Positions 15,796-22,913 of a DNA stretch of 22,913 nucleotides are shown here, piece after piece (position 1 is the first letter of the stretch; the number at the start of each line of letters is the position of its first letter). The stretch spans positions 1 through 22,913 of the forward strand of contig DAORSV010000023.1 of the NCBI GenBank assembly GCA_035443705.1. The letters run 5' to 3'. Origin of the DNA: CADEGZ01 sp035443705 (GTDB taxonomy: Bacteria; Pseudomonadota; Gammaproteobacteria; UBA6186; Azoamicaceae). A model generated the notes under the pieces. That model saw nothing but the letters and a program-made list of their open reading frames with translations. It was not told where the DNA came from and did no database searches. The position numbers and the translations under genes are program-made.

Positions 15796-15842
15796 AAGGT
15801 GTCCATATATACACCTTGCATAATCGTACGAAATTGAGTACG
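15796..15842 (+). promoter_or_regulatory. Two inverted repeats upstream of the toxin-antitoxin genes, likely operator
   Basis: AAGGTGT (15796-15802) faces ACACCTT (15811-15817), and CGTAC (15825-15829) faces GTACG (15838-15842). Each pair has an 8-base spacer. A weak promoter, TTGCAT (15817-15822) with TACGCT (15839-15844) and 16-base spacing, would overlap both. YefM-type antitoxins are known to repress their own operon by binding palindromes with a GTAC core, so autoregulation here is a reasonable inference. The 161-bp gap 15718-15878 holds this region and the ribosome binding sites of the flanking genes. Confidence 0.5.
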
Positions 15843-15878
15843 CTTGTATTGGGAGAGCAATTTTAGAGGAAAACGTGT

Positions 15879-16121
15879 ATGTCCCCTTTAACCGTCAGTG
15901 AAGCGCGTACTCAGCTTTATAATCTTGTTGATGAGGTTTCTTTGCATCATGAGCCTGTTTTGATTACAGGAAAGCGCCATAATGCGATATTGGTTTCCGA
16001 GGAAGACTGGTCTTCAATTCAGGAGACTTTGTTTTTAATGTCTATTCCCAATATGCGCGAATCTATAAAGCGCGGGTTACAAACACCTCCCGATGCATGT
16101 GATCGAGATCTTGATTGGTGA
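15879..16121 (+). CDS. Antitoxin of the Phd/YefM family
   Basis: An 80-residue protein with a YefM/Phd-type N-terminus, PLTVSEARTQLYNLVDEV, followed by EPVLITGKRHNAILVSEEDW, the usual DNA-binding and dimer core. The C-terminal tail beyond about residue 50, ending in TPPDACDRDLDW, would be the flexible toxin-wrapping part. The ATG at 15879 has AGAGGA at 15865-15870. It overlaps the toxin gene by 4 bases (GTGA), the usual arrangement for coupled antitoxin and toxin synthesis. It probably represses its own promoter through the inverted repeats upstream. Confidence 0.9.
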   Translation: MSPLTVSEARTQLYNLVDEVSLHHEPVLITGKRHNAILVSEEDWSSIQETLFLMSIPNMRESIKRGLQTPPDACDRDLDW

Positions 16122-16381
16122 GTTGGGCGCTTGTTTATACTAAAGACGCACAGAAAGACGCGAAAAAGCTCACTTTAAGGGGGCTTAGGAAAAAAGCTGA
16201 GGTTTTGCTCGAAATTTTGAAAGTCGATCCTTTTCAGAATCCACCGCCGTATCAGAAATTGGTAGGGGATTTACTGAGTGCTTACTCGCGACGCATTAAT
16301 GTGCAACATCGTCTTGTCTATCAGGTATTAAAAACCGAAGGTATTGTAAAAATTATTCGCATGTGGTCGCATTATGAATAA
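16118..16381 (+). CDS. Txe/YoeB family toxin (ribosome-dependent mRNA endonuclease) with a catalytic Glu-to-Gln change
   Basis: An 87-residue RelE-fold toxin. YoeB-type toxins cut mRNA in the ribosomal A site. The core SRRINVQHRLVYQV is diagnostic, and the end MWSHYE supplies the C-terminal His. Aligned without gaps to E. coli YoeB from the HR pair backwards, the catalytic Arg65 is kept (R65 here) and His83 corresponds to H85, but the position of Glu46 is Gln46 (PPYQKLVGDL). The codon is CAG at 16253-16255, one base from GAG. Activity may be reduced or lost. The GTG at 16118 overlaps the antitoxin stop; a TTG at 16115 is less likely. The antitoxin gene is intact. Confidence 0.9.
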   Translation: MSWALVYTKDAQKDAKKLTLRGLRKKAEVLLEILKVDPFQNPPPYQKLVGDLLSAYSRRINVQHRLVYQVLKTEGIVKIIRMWSHYE

Positions 16382-16407
16382 ACCCTTCAATTGGATCTAA
16401 AAGTATC

Positions 16408-17154
16408 ATGCAAAAAGTCATTATAGTTACCGGGAGTAGCCGAGGAATTGGAGCTGCTACAGCGATAAAAGCAGCATCATTAGGTTATAAAGTCTGCGTA
16501 AATTACATGAGAAATGATGCAGCAGCAAATGCAATTGTAGATCTGATCTATAAAAATGGTGGACAAGCTATAGCTGTGAAAGCGGATGTTAGCAAAGAAT
16601 TAGAGGTAGAAAAACTATTTAAAGTTGTTGATAAGGAGCTAGGCATATTAACGGCCTTAGTAAATAATGTCGGTATTCTCGAACCAAAAACGCGCGTTGA
16701 TAAGATAGATTTGGCGCGGTTACAAAGAATTTTTAGTACCAATGTTTCAAGCTGTTTTCTTTGTGCTCGCGAAGCTGTGCGACGCATGTCTACGATCCAT
16801 GGGGGAAACGGAGGTGCTATTGTTAATGTCTCTTCTGCTGCTTCGCGTCTGGGATCAGCAGGAGAATATGTTGATTATGCTGCGTCAAAAGGTGCGATTG
16901 ATACCTTAACCATTGGTCTTTCTGTTGAAGTGGCAAACGAGAATATTCGAGTCAATGGCGTGAGACCTGGTTTTATCCTGACAGATATACATGCGAGCGG
17001 GGGTGACCCCAACAGAGTGAATCGCATTAAAACACAGCTTCCAATGCAACGTGGTGGAGAACCTTCAGAAGTTGCTAATGCAATTCTTTGGTTGCTTTCT
17101 GAAGAAGCCTCTTACGTGACGGGATCGTTCATTGATTTGGCAGGGGGTAAGTAA
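16408..17154 (+). CDS. ygfF: Short-chain dehydrogenase/reductase, YgfF-like
   Basis: A 248-residue classical SDR oxidoreductase using NAD(P)H; the physiological substrate is unknown. The cofactor motif TGSSRGIG is at 8-15, NNVG at 86-89 (family usually NNAG), the catalytic Ser in VNVSSAASRLGS (139-150) and YAASK at 157-161. The C-terminal half closely follows E. coli YgfF as I remember it: GAIDTLTIGLSVEVA, RPGFILTDIHASGGDPNRV, PMQRGG and SYVTGSFIDLAGGK. It begins 26 bp after the toxin gene without a visible Shine-Dalgarno, so it may be transcribed with the toxin-antitoxin pair or from an unseen promoter. It converges on tsaD. Confidence 0.85.
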   Translation: MQKVIIVTGSSRGIGAATAIKAASLGYKVCVNYMRNDAAANAIVDLIYKNGGQAIAVKADVSKELEVEKLFKVVDKELGILTALVNNVGILEPKTRVDKIDLARLQRIFSTNVSSCFLCAREAVRRMSTIHGGNGGAIVNVSSAASRLGSAGEYVDYAASKGAIDTLTIGLSVEVANENIRVNGVRPGFILTDIHASGGDPNRVNRIKTQLPMQRGGEPSEVANAILWLLSEEASYVTGSFIDLAGGK

Positions 17155-17217
17155 CTCAAGATCGGATACAAAAAGAGAACAATTGAATGATAGACCCATG
17201 AGTTAAATTGACGGACG

Positions 17218-18246
17218 TTACAGCTTTGGTGTCGATAACGACTCCATGTTCCACCGTGGAGATGCTAAAATCTCAAGATTGTGATCGCCGCCCATTTTTA
17301 ATCGCTGATACCCAGCATAGGCAATCATCGCGCCATTGTCGGTACAAAATTCTAATCGGGGATAAAAGACGGTTACATTATGCGTTTGTTCTAATGTTTG
17401 TAATTTAGTTCGGAGCTCTCGATTAGCACCAACACCTCCTGCAACGATAAGTCGATTTAATCCGGTGAATTGCAATGCGCGTTTGCATTTTAGGTAAAGT
17501 GTATCGACAACAGCATCTTGAAATCCCCAGGCAATATCCGCTTTATCTTGTGTGGTTTGATCAGTCGCACGTAATGTGTTCATTGTAAAAGTTTTGAGTC
17601 CACTAAAACTAAAATCTAAACCGGGTTTTTGGGTTAAGGGTCTTGGGAATACAAAACGATTGTGTATTCCCTGTTCTGCTAAGGCGGCAAGTGCAGGTCC
17701 TCCCGGATACGGTAAGCCTAAATGTTTTGCAACTTTATCAAAAGCTTCACCTGCTGCATCATCCAGCGATTCACCTAAAATTTTATATTGGCCGATGCCC
17801 ATTACTTCTACCAGCATTGTGTGGCCGCCCGATACCAACAAAGCGACAAAGGGGAAAGCGGGTGCGGGATTTTCCAGCATGGGTGCGAGCAAGTGGCCCT
17901 CCATATGATGTACACCTACGGTGGGAATGCCCCAAGCGTACCCCAGCGCTTTGCCAAAAGCGGCACCCACCAGCAAAGCGCCAATCAGACCAGGTCCTGC
18001 GGTATAGGCAATGCCATCAATAGACTGTTTAGGTACGTCGGCTGCCTGAAATACTTTTTCTAAGAGCGGCAGCAATTTACAAGCATGATCACGCGAGGCT
18101 AATTCGGGCACAACGCCGCCGTACGGGATATGTGTTGCGGTTTGACTATGGAGCGCATGTGCCAATAGGCCCGCCTCCGCGTCAAAAATAGCAACGCCTG
18201 TATCATCACAGGATGTTTCAATGCCTAATACTCTTCGTATGCTCAT
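17218..18246 (-). CDS. tsaD: tRNA N6-adenosine threonylcarbamoyltransferase TsaD
   Basis: Transfers the threonylcarbamoyl group to A37 of tRNAs that read ANN codons, working with TsaB, TsaC and TsaE. The 342-residue protein has LGIETSCDDTGVAI at the N-terminus, the metal site HMEGH (H114 and H118), LVSGGHTMLVEV, and GESLDDAAGEAFDKVAK with PYPGGPAL. AGGVGANRELR and CTDNGAMIAYAG lie near the C-terminus. GGAAAGG just upstream supports the ATG at 18246. It is divergent from rpsU, the classic arrangement in gammaproteobacteria. It converges on the YgfF-like gene with 63 bp between, where I see no clear terminator. Confidence 0.97.
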   Translation of the reverse strand: MSIRRVLGIETSCDDTGVAIFDAEAGLLAHALHSQTATHIPYGGVVPELASRDHACKLLPLLEKVFQAADVPKQSIDGIAYTAGPGLIGALLVGAAFGKALGYAWGIPTVGVHHMEGHLLAPMLENPAPAFPFVALLVSGGHTMLVEVMGIGQYKILGESLDDAAGEAFDKVAKHLGLPYPGGPALAALAEQGIHNRFVFPRPLTQKPGLDFSFSGLKTFTMNTLRATDQTTQDKADIAWGFQDAVVDTLYLKCKRALQFTGLNRLIVAGGVGANRELRTKLQTLEQTHNVTVFYPRLEFCTDNGAMIAYAGYQRLKMGGDHNLEILASPRWNMESLSTPKL

Positions 18247-18252
18247 AAAACC

Positions 18253-18281
18253 TTTCCAATCTTCTCCGACTGGTCTAGAAT
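18253..18281 (+). promoter_or_regulatory. Candidate promoter for the rpsU-yqeY-dnaG-rpoD operon
   Basis: TTTCCA (18253-18258) and TAGAAT (18276-18281) are separated by 17 bases, about 60 bases before the rpsU ATG. The -35 box is a weak match (4 of 6). It lies in the 96-bp divergent gap between tsaD and rpsU, where a promoter for this operon is expected. Confidence 0.38.
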
Positions 18282-18342
18282 AACATGCTTAACTGTAGAT
18301 GGGTTTAATTTTAAGTAACTAACTTTAGGGGTGTGATATTCG

Positions 18343-18573
18343 ATGCCAAGTGTTCGTATGAGAGATGGGGAGTCTATTGATTCTGCAATACGTCGTTTTA
18401 AACGCGCGGTTGAAAAGGCCGGGATTCCCAAAGAATTGCGTCGTCGTGAATTCTATCAAAAAGGTTCCATGATTCGTAAGCGAAAAGCCGCTGCTGCAAG
18501 AAAGCGTCATTTAAAAAAATTAACGCGAGAGCAAATGAACGGGCAGCCGGGTCACCGGGAAGCACGCGCTTAA
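18343..18573 (+). CDS. rpsU: Small ribosomal subunit protein bS21
   Basis: A 76-residue basic protein of the 30S subunit that helps initiation near the anti-Shine-Dalgarno region. The segments AIRRFKRAVEKAGI, RRREFYQKGSMIRKRK and KRHLKKLTRE are the S21 signature. The C-terminus (QMNGQPGHREARA) is longer than and different from the E. coli tail. The ATG at 18343 has AGGGG near 18326-18330, a rather wide spacing. It is the first gene of the macromolecular-synthesis operon. A near-palindrome, CACGCGCTTAAGCGTG, overlaps its stop codon. Confidence 0.96.
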   Translation: MPSVRMRDGESIDSAIRRFKRAVEKAGIPKELRRREFYQKGSMIRKRKAAAARKRHLKKLTREQMNGQPGHREARA

Positions 18574-18594
18574 GCGTGATGGATGGAGGCAAAT

Positions 18595-19050
18595 ATGACA
18601 GAAGAATCTTTAAAAAATAAAATACAGGCTAGTATGATAGCGACTATGCGGGCGCAAGATAAGCCAAAGCTTGCTGTGATTCGTTTGATCCAAGCGGCGA
18701 TTAAGCAGCAAGAAGTGGATGAGCGCATTACTTTGGATGATGAGCAGATTTTAAGCACGCTGGATAAAATGATTCGGCAACGTCGTGACTCAATTAAACA
18801 ATTTGAAGCAGCATCACGCCATGATCTCGCCGAAAAAGAAATTTTTGAGATCGGCATCATTCAAGAATATTTGCCAACGCCCTTAAGTCATGAAGAAATT
18901 CAAACGTTTATTCAGCAAGCCATTCAAGAAGTGGGTGCAGCATCTATTCGTGATATGGCTAAAGTGATGAATTTGTTGAAGCCCAAGCTGCAAGGTCGTG
19001 CAGACATAGGCGAAGTCGGTAGTTTAATCAAAAATCAATTAGCGTCGTAA
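18595..19050 (+). CDS. yqeY: GatB/YqeY domain-containing protein
   Basis: A 151-residue YqeY protein, related to the tail domain of the amidotransferase subunit GatB that contacts tRNA. Its own function is not established. MTEESLKNKIQASMIATMRA, KLAVIRLIQAAIKQQEVDE, LSTLDKMIRQRRDSIKQFE and the C-terminal LKPKLQGRADIGEVGSLIK (19 residues) are typical. The start at 18595 is supported by GGAGG at 18585-18589 with 5-base spacing; the upstream in-frame ATG at 18583 is inside this region and less likely. It lies between rpsU and dnaG, as in many non-enteric gammaproteobacteria. Confidence 0.93.
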   Translation: MTEESLKNKIQASMIATMRAQDKPKLAVIRLIQAAIKQQEVDERITLDDEQILSTLDKMIRQRRDSIKQFEAASRHDLAEKEIFEIGIIQEYLPTPLSHEEIQTFIQQAIQEVGAASIRDMAKVMNLLKPKLQGRADIGEVGSLIKNQLAS

Positions 19051-19055
19051 GTGTT

Positions 19056-20816
19056 ATGACGGGGCAAATTCCCCAATCATTTATTGAAGAACTCTTAGCG
19101 CGTACTGATATTGCAGAAATTATTGGTGGACGGATTTCGCTTCGTCGCGCCGGTGCGAATTTTATTGCATGTTGCCCCTTTCATCAAGAAAAAACCGCTT
19201 CCTTTACGGTGAGTGCCGCTAAACAATTTTATCATTGTTTTGGTTGCGGTGTGAGCGGCGATGCCATTCAATTTCTCACAGAACACGATGGACTACATTT
19301 TGTAGAGGCTGTCGAAACATTGGCAAGTCGTGCCGGTTTAGCAATGCCGATAGAAACACAAGAAAGCAATCAAACGGCGCGATCTGCACCGGTTTACGAA
19401 ATATTAGCGATCGCCGCTGCTTTTTATCAAACGCAATTACGCACACATGCGGTAGCAGAAAAAGCGCATCAATATTTAAAAAAAAGAGGTCTAACCGGAC
19501 AAATTGCAAAACAATTTGGATTAGGATTTGCGCCGCCTGGATGGGATGCGTTGGTTAAAAATTTGGGCACAGATCAAACGCGCATAGACGCATTAATTTT
19601 GGCAGGGTTAGTTGTTAAAAAGGAAGCGGGTCGTTATTACGATCGTTTTCGCGATCGTATTTTATTTCCTATTCGGGATAGACGTGGTCGTGTTGTCGGG
19701 TTTGGTGGTAGAGTTATGGGCTCTGAAGGTGAGCCTAAGTATTTGAATTCTCCCGAAACTCTGGTTTTTAACAAGGGTTCAGAGCTGTATGGATTATATG
19801 AAGCAAGATTAGGAAACCGTGCCTTAACGAGTCTTTTAGTGGTTGAAGGTTATATGGATGTGGTCAGCCTCGCGCAATTTGGCATTAAGAATGTGGTTGC
19901 AACATTAGGAACCGCTGTCACCGAAAAGCAAATTGATGCGTTATTTCGACAGGCCTCTCAGCTGATATTTTGCTTTGATGGTGATAAGGCCGGTCAAGCT
20001 GCGGCAAAACGCGCCTTGCCCCTTATTTTGCCGCATATGAAAGAAGGGCGTCGTGTTCGCTTTATGTTATTGCCAGCAGGTGAAGATCCGGATTCGCTGG
20101 TACGGAAATTGGGACAGGTGGCTTTTTTAGATCGTGTGGAACGTGCAAGTCTTTTGTCGGATTTTTTGTTTGAAGATTTAACCGCGCATTTAGATTTGCA
20201 TCATTTAGACAGTCGTGCCCAATTAGTCACCTTGGCAAAACCACTGATTAAATTAGTACCACCCGGGGTATTACAACAAATGCTGTACGACCGCTTAGCA
20301 GAGTTAGCAGGCGTAAATTCTCAGGTAGTACAAAAAAAATATGGGAACAAAAAGAACAATATCTTGTCTAATAGAGCCGTTAGAGAGCTAGCTCTTCCGC
20401 CGAGTCCTGCTTATCAGCTGGTTGCCATGATGTTAGAACACAGAGAACTCGTTTTAAAGGCAGGGGAATCGACGGAATTTCGAGGTTTAGAAATTGCAGG
20501 TGCAAATTTATTGTGCGCCACTATTGAAATTCTACGTTTTGATTCTACTATTGGCATAGAAGCTTTTAAGGAGCAGCTTCCAGAAAATTGTGTTAGTCAG
20601 TTTTCTTATGATGCCTTAAAGCGCATCGTCGATCGCATTCCACAGGGTGGGGTGGATCAGGAATTTTTGGGCGCTTTGCAGAATTTGCGCGGAGCAGCTC
20701 AAGAGCAGGCCATGGAATCTCTACTGATAAAGGCTAAAACGGGCGTGCTTTCAACGGATGAGAAAGCACAATTAAAAAATTTGTTGGCTCAAAGGGAAAA
20801 AAACCGAGTGGATTAA
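19056..20816 (+). CDS. dnaG: DNA primase DnaG
   Basis: Makes RNA primers at the replication fork, acting with the DnaB helicase. The 586-residue length matches the family (E. coli 581). The CHC2 zinc-binding domain has C40, H43, C61 and C64, within ACCPFHQEKTASF and FYHCFGCGVSGDAI. The TOPRIM domain has LLVVEGYMDVVSLAQFG (E264) and CFDGDKAGQ (D308, D310). The C-terminal helicase-binding part is present up to residue 586. It starts 5 bp after yqeY without a good Shine-Dalgarno, which suggests translational coupling. A 79-bp gap follows before rpoD. Confidence 0.97.
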   Translation: MTGQIPQSFIEELLARTDIAEIIGGRISLRRAGANFIACCPFHQEKTASFTVSAAKQFYHCFGCGVSGDAIQFLTEHDGLHFVEAVETLASRAGLAMPIETQESNQTARSAPVYEILAIAAAFYQTQLRTHAVAEKAHQYLKKRGLTGQIAKQFGLGFAPPGWDALVKNLGTDQTRIDALILAGLVVKKEAGRYYDRFRDRILFPIRDRRGRVVGFGGRVMGSEGEPKYLNSPETLVFNKGSELYGLYEARLGNRALTSLLVVEGYMDVVSLAQFGIKNVVATLGTAVTEKQIDALFRQASQLIFCFDGDKAGQAAAKRALPLILPHMKEGRRVRFMLLPAGEDPDSLVRKLGQVAFLDRVERASLLSDFLFEDLTAHLDLHHLDSRAQLVTLAKPLIKLVPPGVLQQMLYDRLAELAGVNSQVVQKKYGNKKNNILSNRAVRELALPPSPAYQLVAMMLEHRELVLKAGESTEFRGLEIAGANLLCATIEILRFDSTIGIEAFKEQLPENCVSQFSYDALKRIVDRIPQGGVDQEFLGALQNLRGAAQEQAMESLLIKAKTGVLSTDEKAQLKNLLAQREKNRVD

Positions 20817-20895
20817 CCGATTTATAGTGATAAAATTGGAATTTCGCGGGTGGGTTAGCTTTTGGCCAAATAAAAATGAGCGTAGAGAATAAATT

Positions 20896-22788
20896 ATGAG
20901 TACTTATGTAGACAAAGATCGCCAAGCGGCACAAATTAAATTATTGGTCGCCTTGGGCGAAGAAAAAGGTTATCTCACTTATGATGATGTTAACGAACAT
21001 CTTACAGAAGACGTTCCCGATGCAGAACTCATCATCGAAGAGATTGTACAAGCGCTCGATGAAAAAGGTATTACCGTTTACGAAATGTCATCGGATGTTG
21101 GGGGATTATTGCTTTCGGGTGAGGAAGTAGAGCCTGTTGTTTCCGAAGAAGTTGTAGAAGGTGCAGTCCAGGCTGTTTCCGCTGCAGGTGAAATCGATAA
21201 AGTGCGCGACCCCACAAATGATCCTGTGCGCTTGTATATGCGCGAAATGGGAACCGTAGGACTTTTAACTCGGCAAGGCGAAATCGCGATTGCCAAACGT
21301 ATTGAAGAAGGGGCTAGAGAAGTTTTACAAACGGTTGCAACGTATCCAACACTGTTAGATCTTATTCAAGATGAATTTGCAAAAGTAGAAAAAGGCGAAA
21401 TAAAAGTTACGGAACTGATTAACGGGTTTGTTGATATGACCTTTGGTATGGCTGTTGCGGAAGAACCCGTTGTAGAAGAAAGTGTTGTTGCCGTTACAGC
21501 AATCGATGCAGAAGAGGAAGAAGAAGAAACAACCGAAAGTACGGGATTTGATACAGAGCCCGACTTTATCGAAACTAAAAGACGATTTGATGAATTATTT
21601 GCTTTAAAACATGAAGCACAAGCTGCAATTGAAAAACAGGGTCGTCATCATCCGAAAACCTTAGATTTATTGACTCAATTAGGTGGGTGTTTAATCGGTT
21701 TTAAATTAGTGCCACGTTTCTTTGATGTGCTAACAGAGGGTATGCGAAGCATGTTGGAAAAAGTGCGCGTTTCCGAACGCGCCATCATGGATATTTGCGT
21801 TAACAAAGCCAAGATGCCAAGACAGTTATTTATTACTTCTTTTCCGAATCATGAAACGGATTTCGAATGGGTAAAAACACATTGTGCGAGCAAGGCTGCT
21901 TATGCAGATGTGCTCGCGGAACATAAAGAAACATTGTTGGGGTATCAGCAAGATTTAGTTGAGCTTGAAAAAGAAACGGTCTTAACGATTGCGGAAATTA
22001 AAGAATTAAATAGACACATGTCTATCGGTGAAGCAAAAGCGCGTCGTGCTAAAAAAGAAATGGTAGAAGCAAATCTCCGTTTGGTGATTTCTATTGCTAA
22101 AAAATACACGAATCGCGGGCTGCAATTTTTGGATTTAATTCAGGAAGGCAATATCGGGTTGATGAAAGCGGTCGATAAGTTTGAATATCGTCGTGGTTAT
22201 AAATTTTCCACTTATGCAACCTGGTGGATCCGTCAAGCGATTACGCGATCGATTGCTGATCAAGCACGTACCATTCGTATTCCTGTACACATGATTGAAA
22301 CCATCAACAAATTAAATCGCATCCAACGTCAGATGTTGCAAGAGATGGGTCGAGAACCAACGCCTGAAGAATTAGGTAAACGTATGGCGATGCCCGAAGA
22401 TAAGATCCTTAAAGTCTTAAAGATTGCGAAAGAGCCCATTTCCACGGAAACGCCGATCGGAGATGATGACGATTCACACTTAGGTGATTTCATCGAAGAT
22501 GCCAATGTACAATCGCCCGTCGATGCTGCCACCATGGAGGGCTTACGTGAAGCCACACGCCGTATACTGGCAGGCTTAACGCCGCGCGAGGCGAAGGTAC
22601 TTCGTATGCGTTTTGGCATAGAAATGAACACCGATCACACTCTAGAAGAGGTAGGCAAGCAATTCGACGTTACTCGCGAGCGTATTCGGCAAATCGAGGC
22701 GAAAGCGCTGCGCAAGTTGCGACAACCCAGCCGCGCCGAGCAGCTTAAGAGTTTCTTGGAAGAAGAAAAAGGTGATGGCAAGGGTTAA
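20896..22788 (+). CDS. rpoD: RNA polymerase primary sigma factor RpoD (sigma-70)
   Basis: Housekeeping sigma factor. The 630-residue protein has region 1.1 at the N-terminus, region 1.2 around DPVRLYMREMGTVGLL, an acidic non-conserved region with EEEEEETTES, and regions 2.1-2.4 including LDLIQEGNIGLMKAVDKFEY and FSTYATWWIRQAITRSIA. Region 4.2 has the helix-turn-helix VTRERIRQIEAKALRKLR. The ATG at 20896 has only a weak AGAG upstream. The 79-bp gap after dnaG contains the palindrome TTTGGCCAAA but no convincing promoter, so transcription from upstream or from within dnaG is likely. It is the last gene of the operon, 48 bp before the tRNA. Confidence 0.98.
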   Translation: MSTYVDKDRQAAQIKLLVALGEEKGYLTYDDVNEHLTEDVPDAELIIEEIVQALDEKGITVYEMSSDVGGLLLSGEEVEPVVSEEVVEGAVQAVSAAGEIDKVRDPTNDPVRLYMREMGTVGLLTRQGEIAIAKRIEEGAREVLQTVATYPTLLDLIQDEFAKVEKGEIKVTELINGFVDMTFGMAVAEEPVVEESVVAVTAIDAEEEEEETTESTGFDTEPDFIETKRRFDELFALKHEAQAAIEKQGRHHPKTLDLLTQLGGCLIGFKLVPRFFDVLTEGMRSMLEKVRVSERAIMDICVNKAKMPRQLFITSFPNHETDFEWVKTHCASKAAYADVLAEHKETLLGYQQDLVELEKETVLTIAEIKELNRHMSIGEAKARRAKKEMVEANLRLVISIAKKYTNRGLQFLDLIQEGNIGLMKAVDKFEYRRGYKFSTYATWWIRQAITRSIADQARTIRIPVHMIETINKLNRIQRQMLQEMGREPTPEELGKRMAMPEDKILKVLKIAKEPISTETPIGDDDDSHLGDFIEDANVQSPVDAATMEGLREATRRILAGLTPREAKVLRMRFGIEMNTDHTLEEVGKQFDVTRERIRQIEAKALRKLRQPSRAEQLKSFLEEEKGDGKG

Positions 22789-22814
22789 TTTTTAAGTGAG
22801 GGACGTGCTATAAT
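22785..22814 (+). promoter_or_regulatory. Candidate tRNA promoter
   Basis: A perfect -10 box TATAAT lies at 22809-22814. The best -35 candidate is TTAATT (22785-22790) with 18-base spacing, a weak match that overlaps the rpoD stop codon. Initiation near 22821 would give a short leader before the tRNA at 22837. Confidence 0.55.
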
Positions 22815-22827
22815 CCCTCTCTCACAT

Positions 22828-22836
22828 CCCGATATC

Positions 22837-22839
<3 letters not shown>
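22828..22839. repeat. 12-bp perfect palindrome across the tRNA 5' end
   Basis: CCCGATATCGGG is a perfect palindrome whose last three bases are the first three of the tRNA (G1-G3). In the precursor it could form a small leader hairpin that competes with the acceptor stem. Confidence 0.6.

Positions 22840-22913
<74 letters not shown>

Noticed and set aside
15771..15866. A 31-codon frame starting with ATG just upstream of the antitoxin gene
   Set aside because: It has no Shine-Dalgarno sequence, no recognisable motif, and lies over the likely operator and promoter. It is probably chance.
18562..18577. Near-palindrome at the rpsU stop codon, considered as an attenuator before yqeY-dnaG
   Set aside because: The stem is about 5 bp with no U-run after it. 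Attenuation is known after rpsU in E. coli, but this sequence does not support it here.
20862..20895. TTGGCC with GAGAAT at 17-base spacing, considered as an rpoD promoter
   Set aside because: Both boxes are poor matches, and transcription would start at or past the ATG.

Overview
The window looks like chromosomal housekeeping DNA from a low-to-moderate G+C gammaproteobacterium. Proteins such as Cca, PlsY, DnaG, RpoD and the YgfF-like reductase read close to the enterobacterial versions as I remember them. Gene order and style (M16 peptidase pair next to rsmD, divergent from ftsY; yqeY inside the rpsU-dnaG-rpoD cluster) suggest Legionellales or a relative. That placement is inference from memory, not from a search. 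The window opens inside the 3' end of a 5S rRNA and closes exactly at the CCA end of a CAU-anticodon tRNA.

Layout. 1-118: 5S rRNA tail, then a palindromic element whose last bases form the ribosome binding site of the next gene. 119-2191: oligopeptidase A (prlC). 2203-3791: bioC (minus) and comF (plus), back to back with 14 bp between their starts. 3810-7175 (minus): a secreted M16 peptidase, a membrane-anchored inactive M16 partner and rsmD, tightly packed. 7354-12991 (plus): ftsY, an aromatic amino acid permease, rsmJ and a MATE exporter with overlapping ends, then cca. 13033-14211 (minus): a MidA/NDUFAF7-type methyltransferase, divergent from plsY (14292-14891).

14892-17217 is the only accessory-looking part. 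It holds a lone periplasmic solute-binding protein, a YefM/YoeB-type toxin-antitoxin pair and a YgfF-like short-chain reductase, placed between plsY and tsaD. 17218-22788 is the conserved macromolecular-synthesis block: tsaD (minus) divergent from rpsU-yqeY-dnaG-rpoD (plus), followed by the tRNA.

Many genes serve translation and its RNAs (5S, rsmD, rsmJ, cca, tsaD, rpsU, tRNA). Others serve replication and transcription (dnaG, rpoD), envelope and membrane work (ftsY, plsY, permease, MATE, M16 pair) and biotin synthesis (bioC). I found no phage, IS element, CRISPR array or clearly new multi-gene system. The points most worth a second look are: a YoeB-type toxin with Gln at the catalytic Glu46 position; a Cca with Glu in place of the first catalytic Asp; a CAU tRNA with tRNA-Ile2 features; a repeat that supplies a start site; and a diverged direct repeat on both sides of cca. 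No gene-free stretch exceeds 300 bp. The longest gaps are 7176-7353 (178 bp) and 15718-15878 (161 bp), and both are described below.
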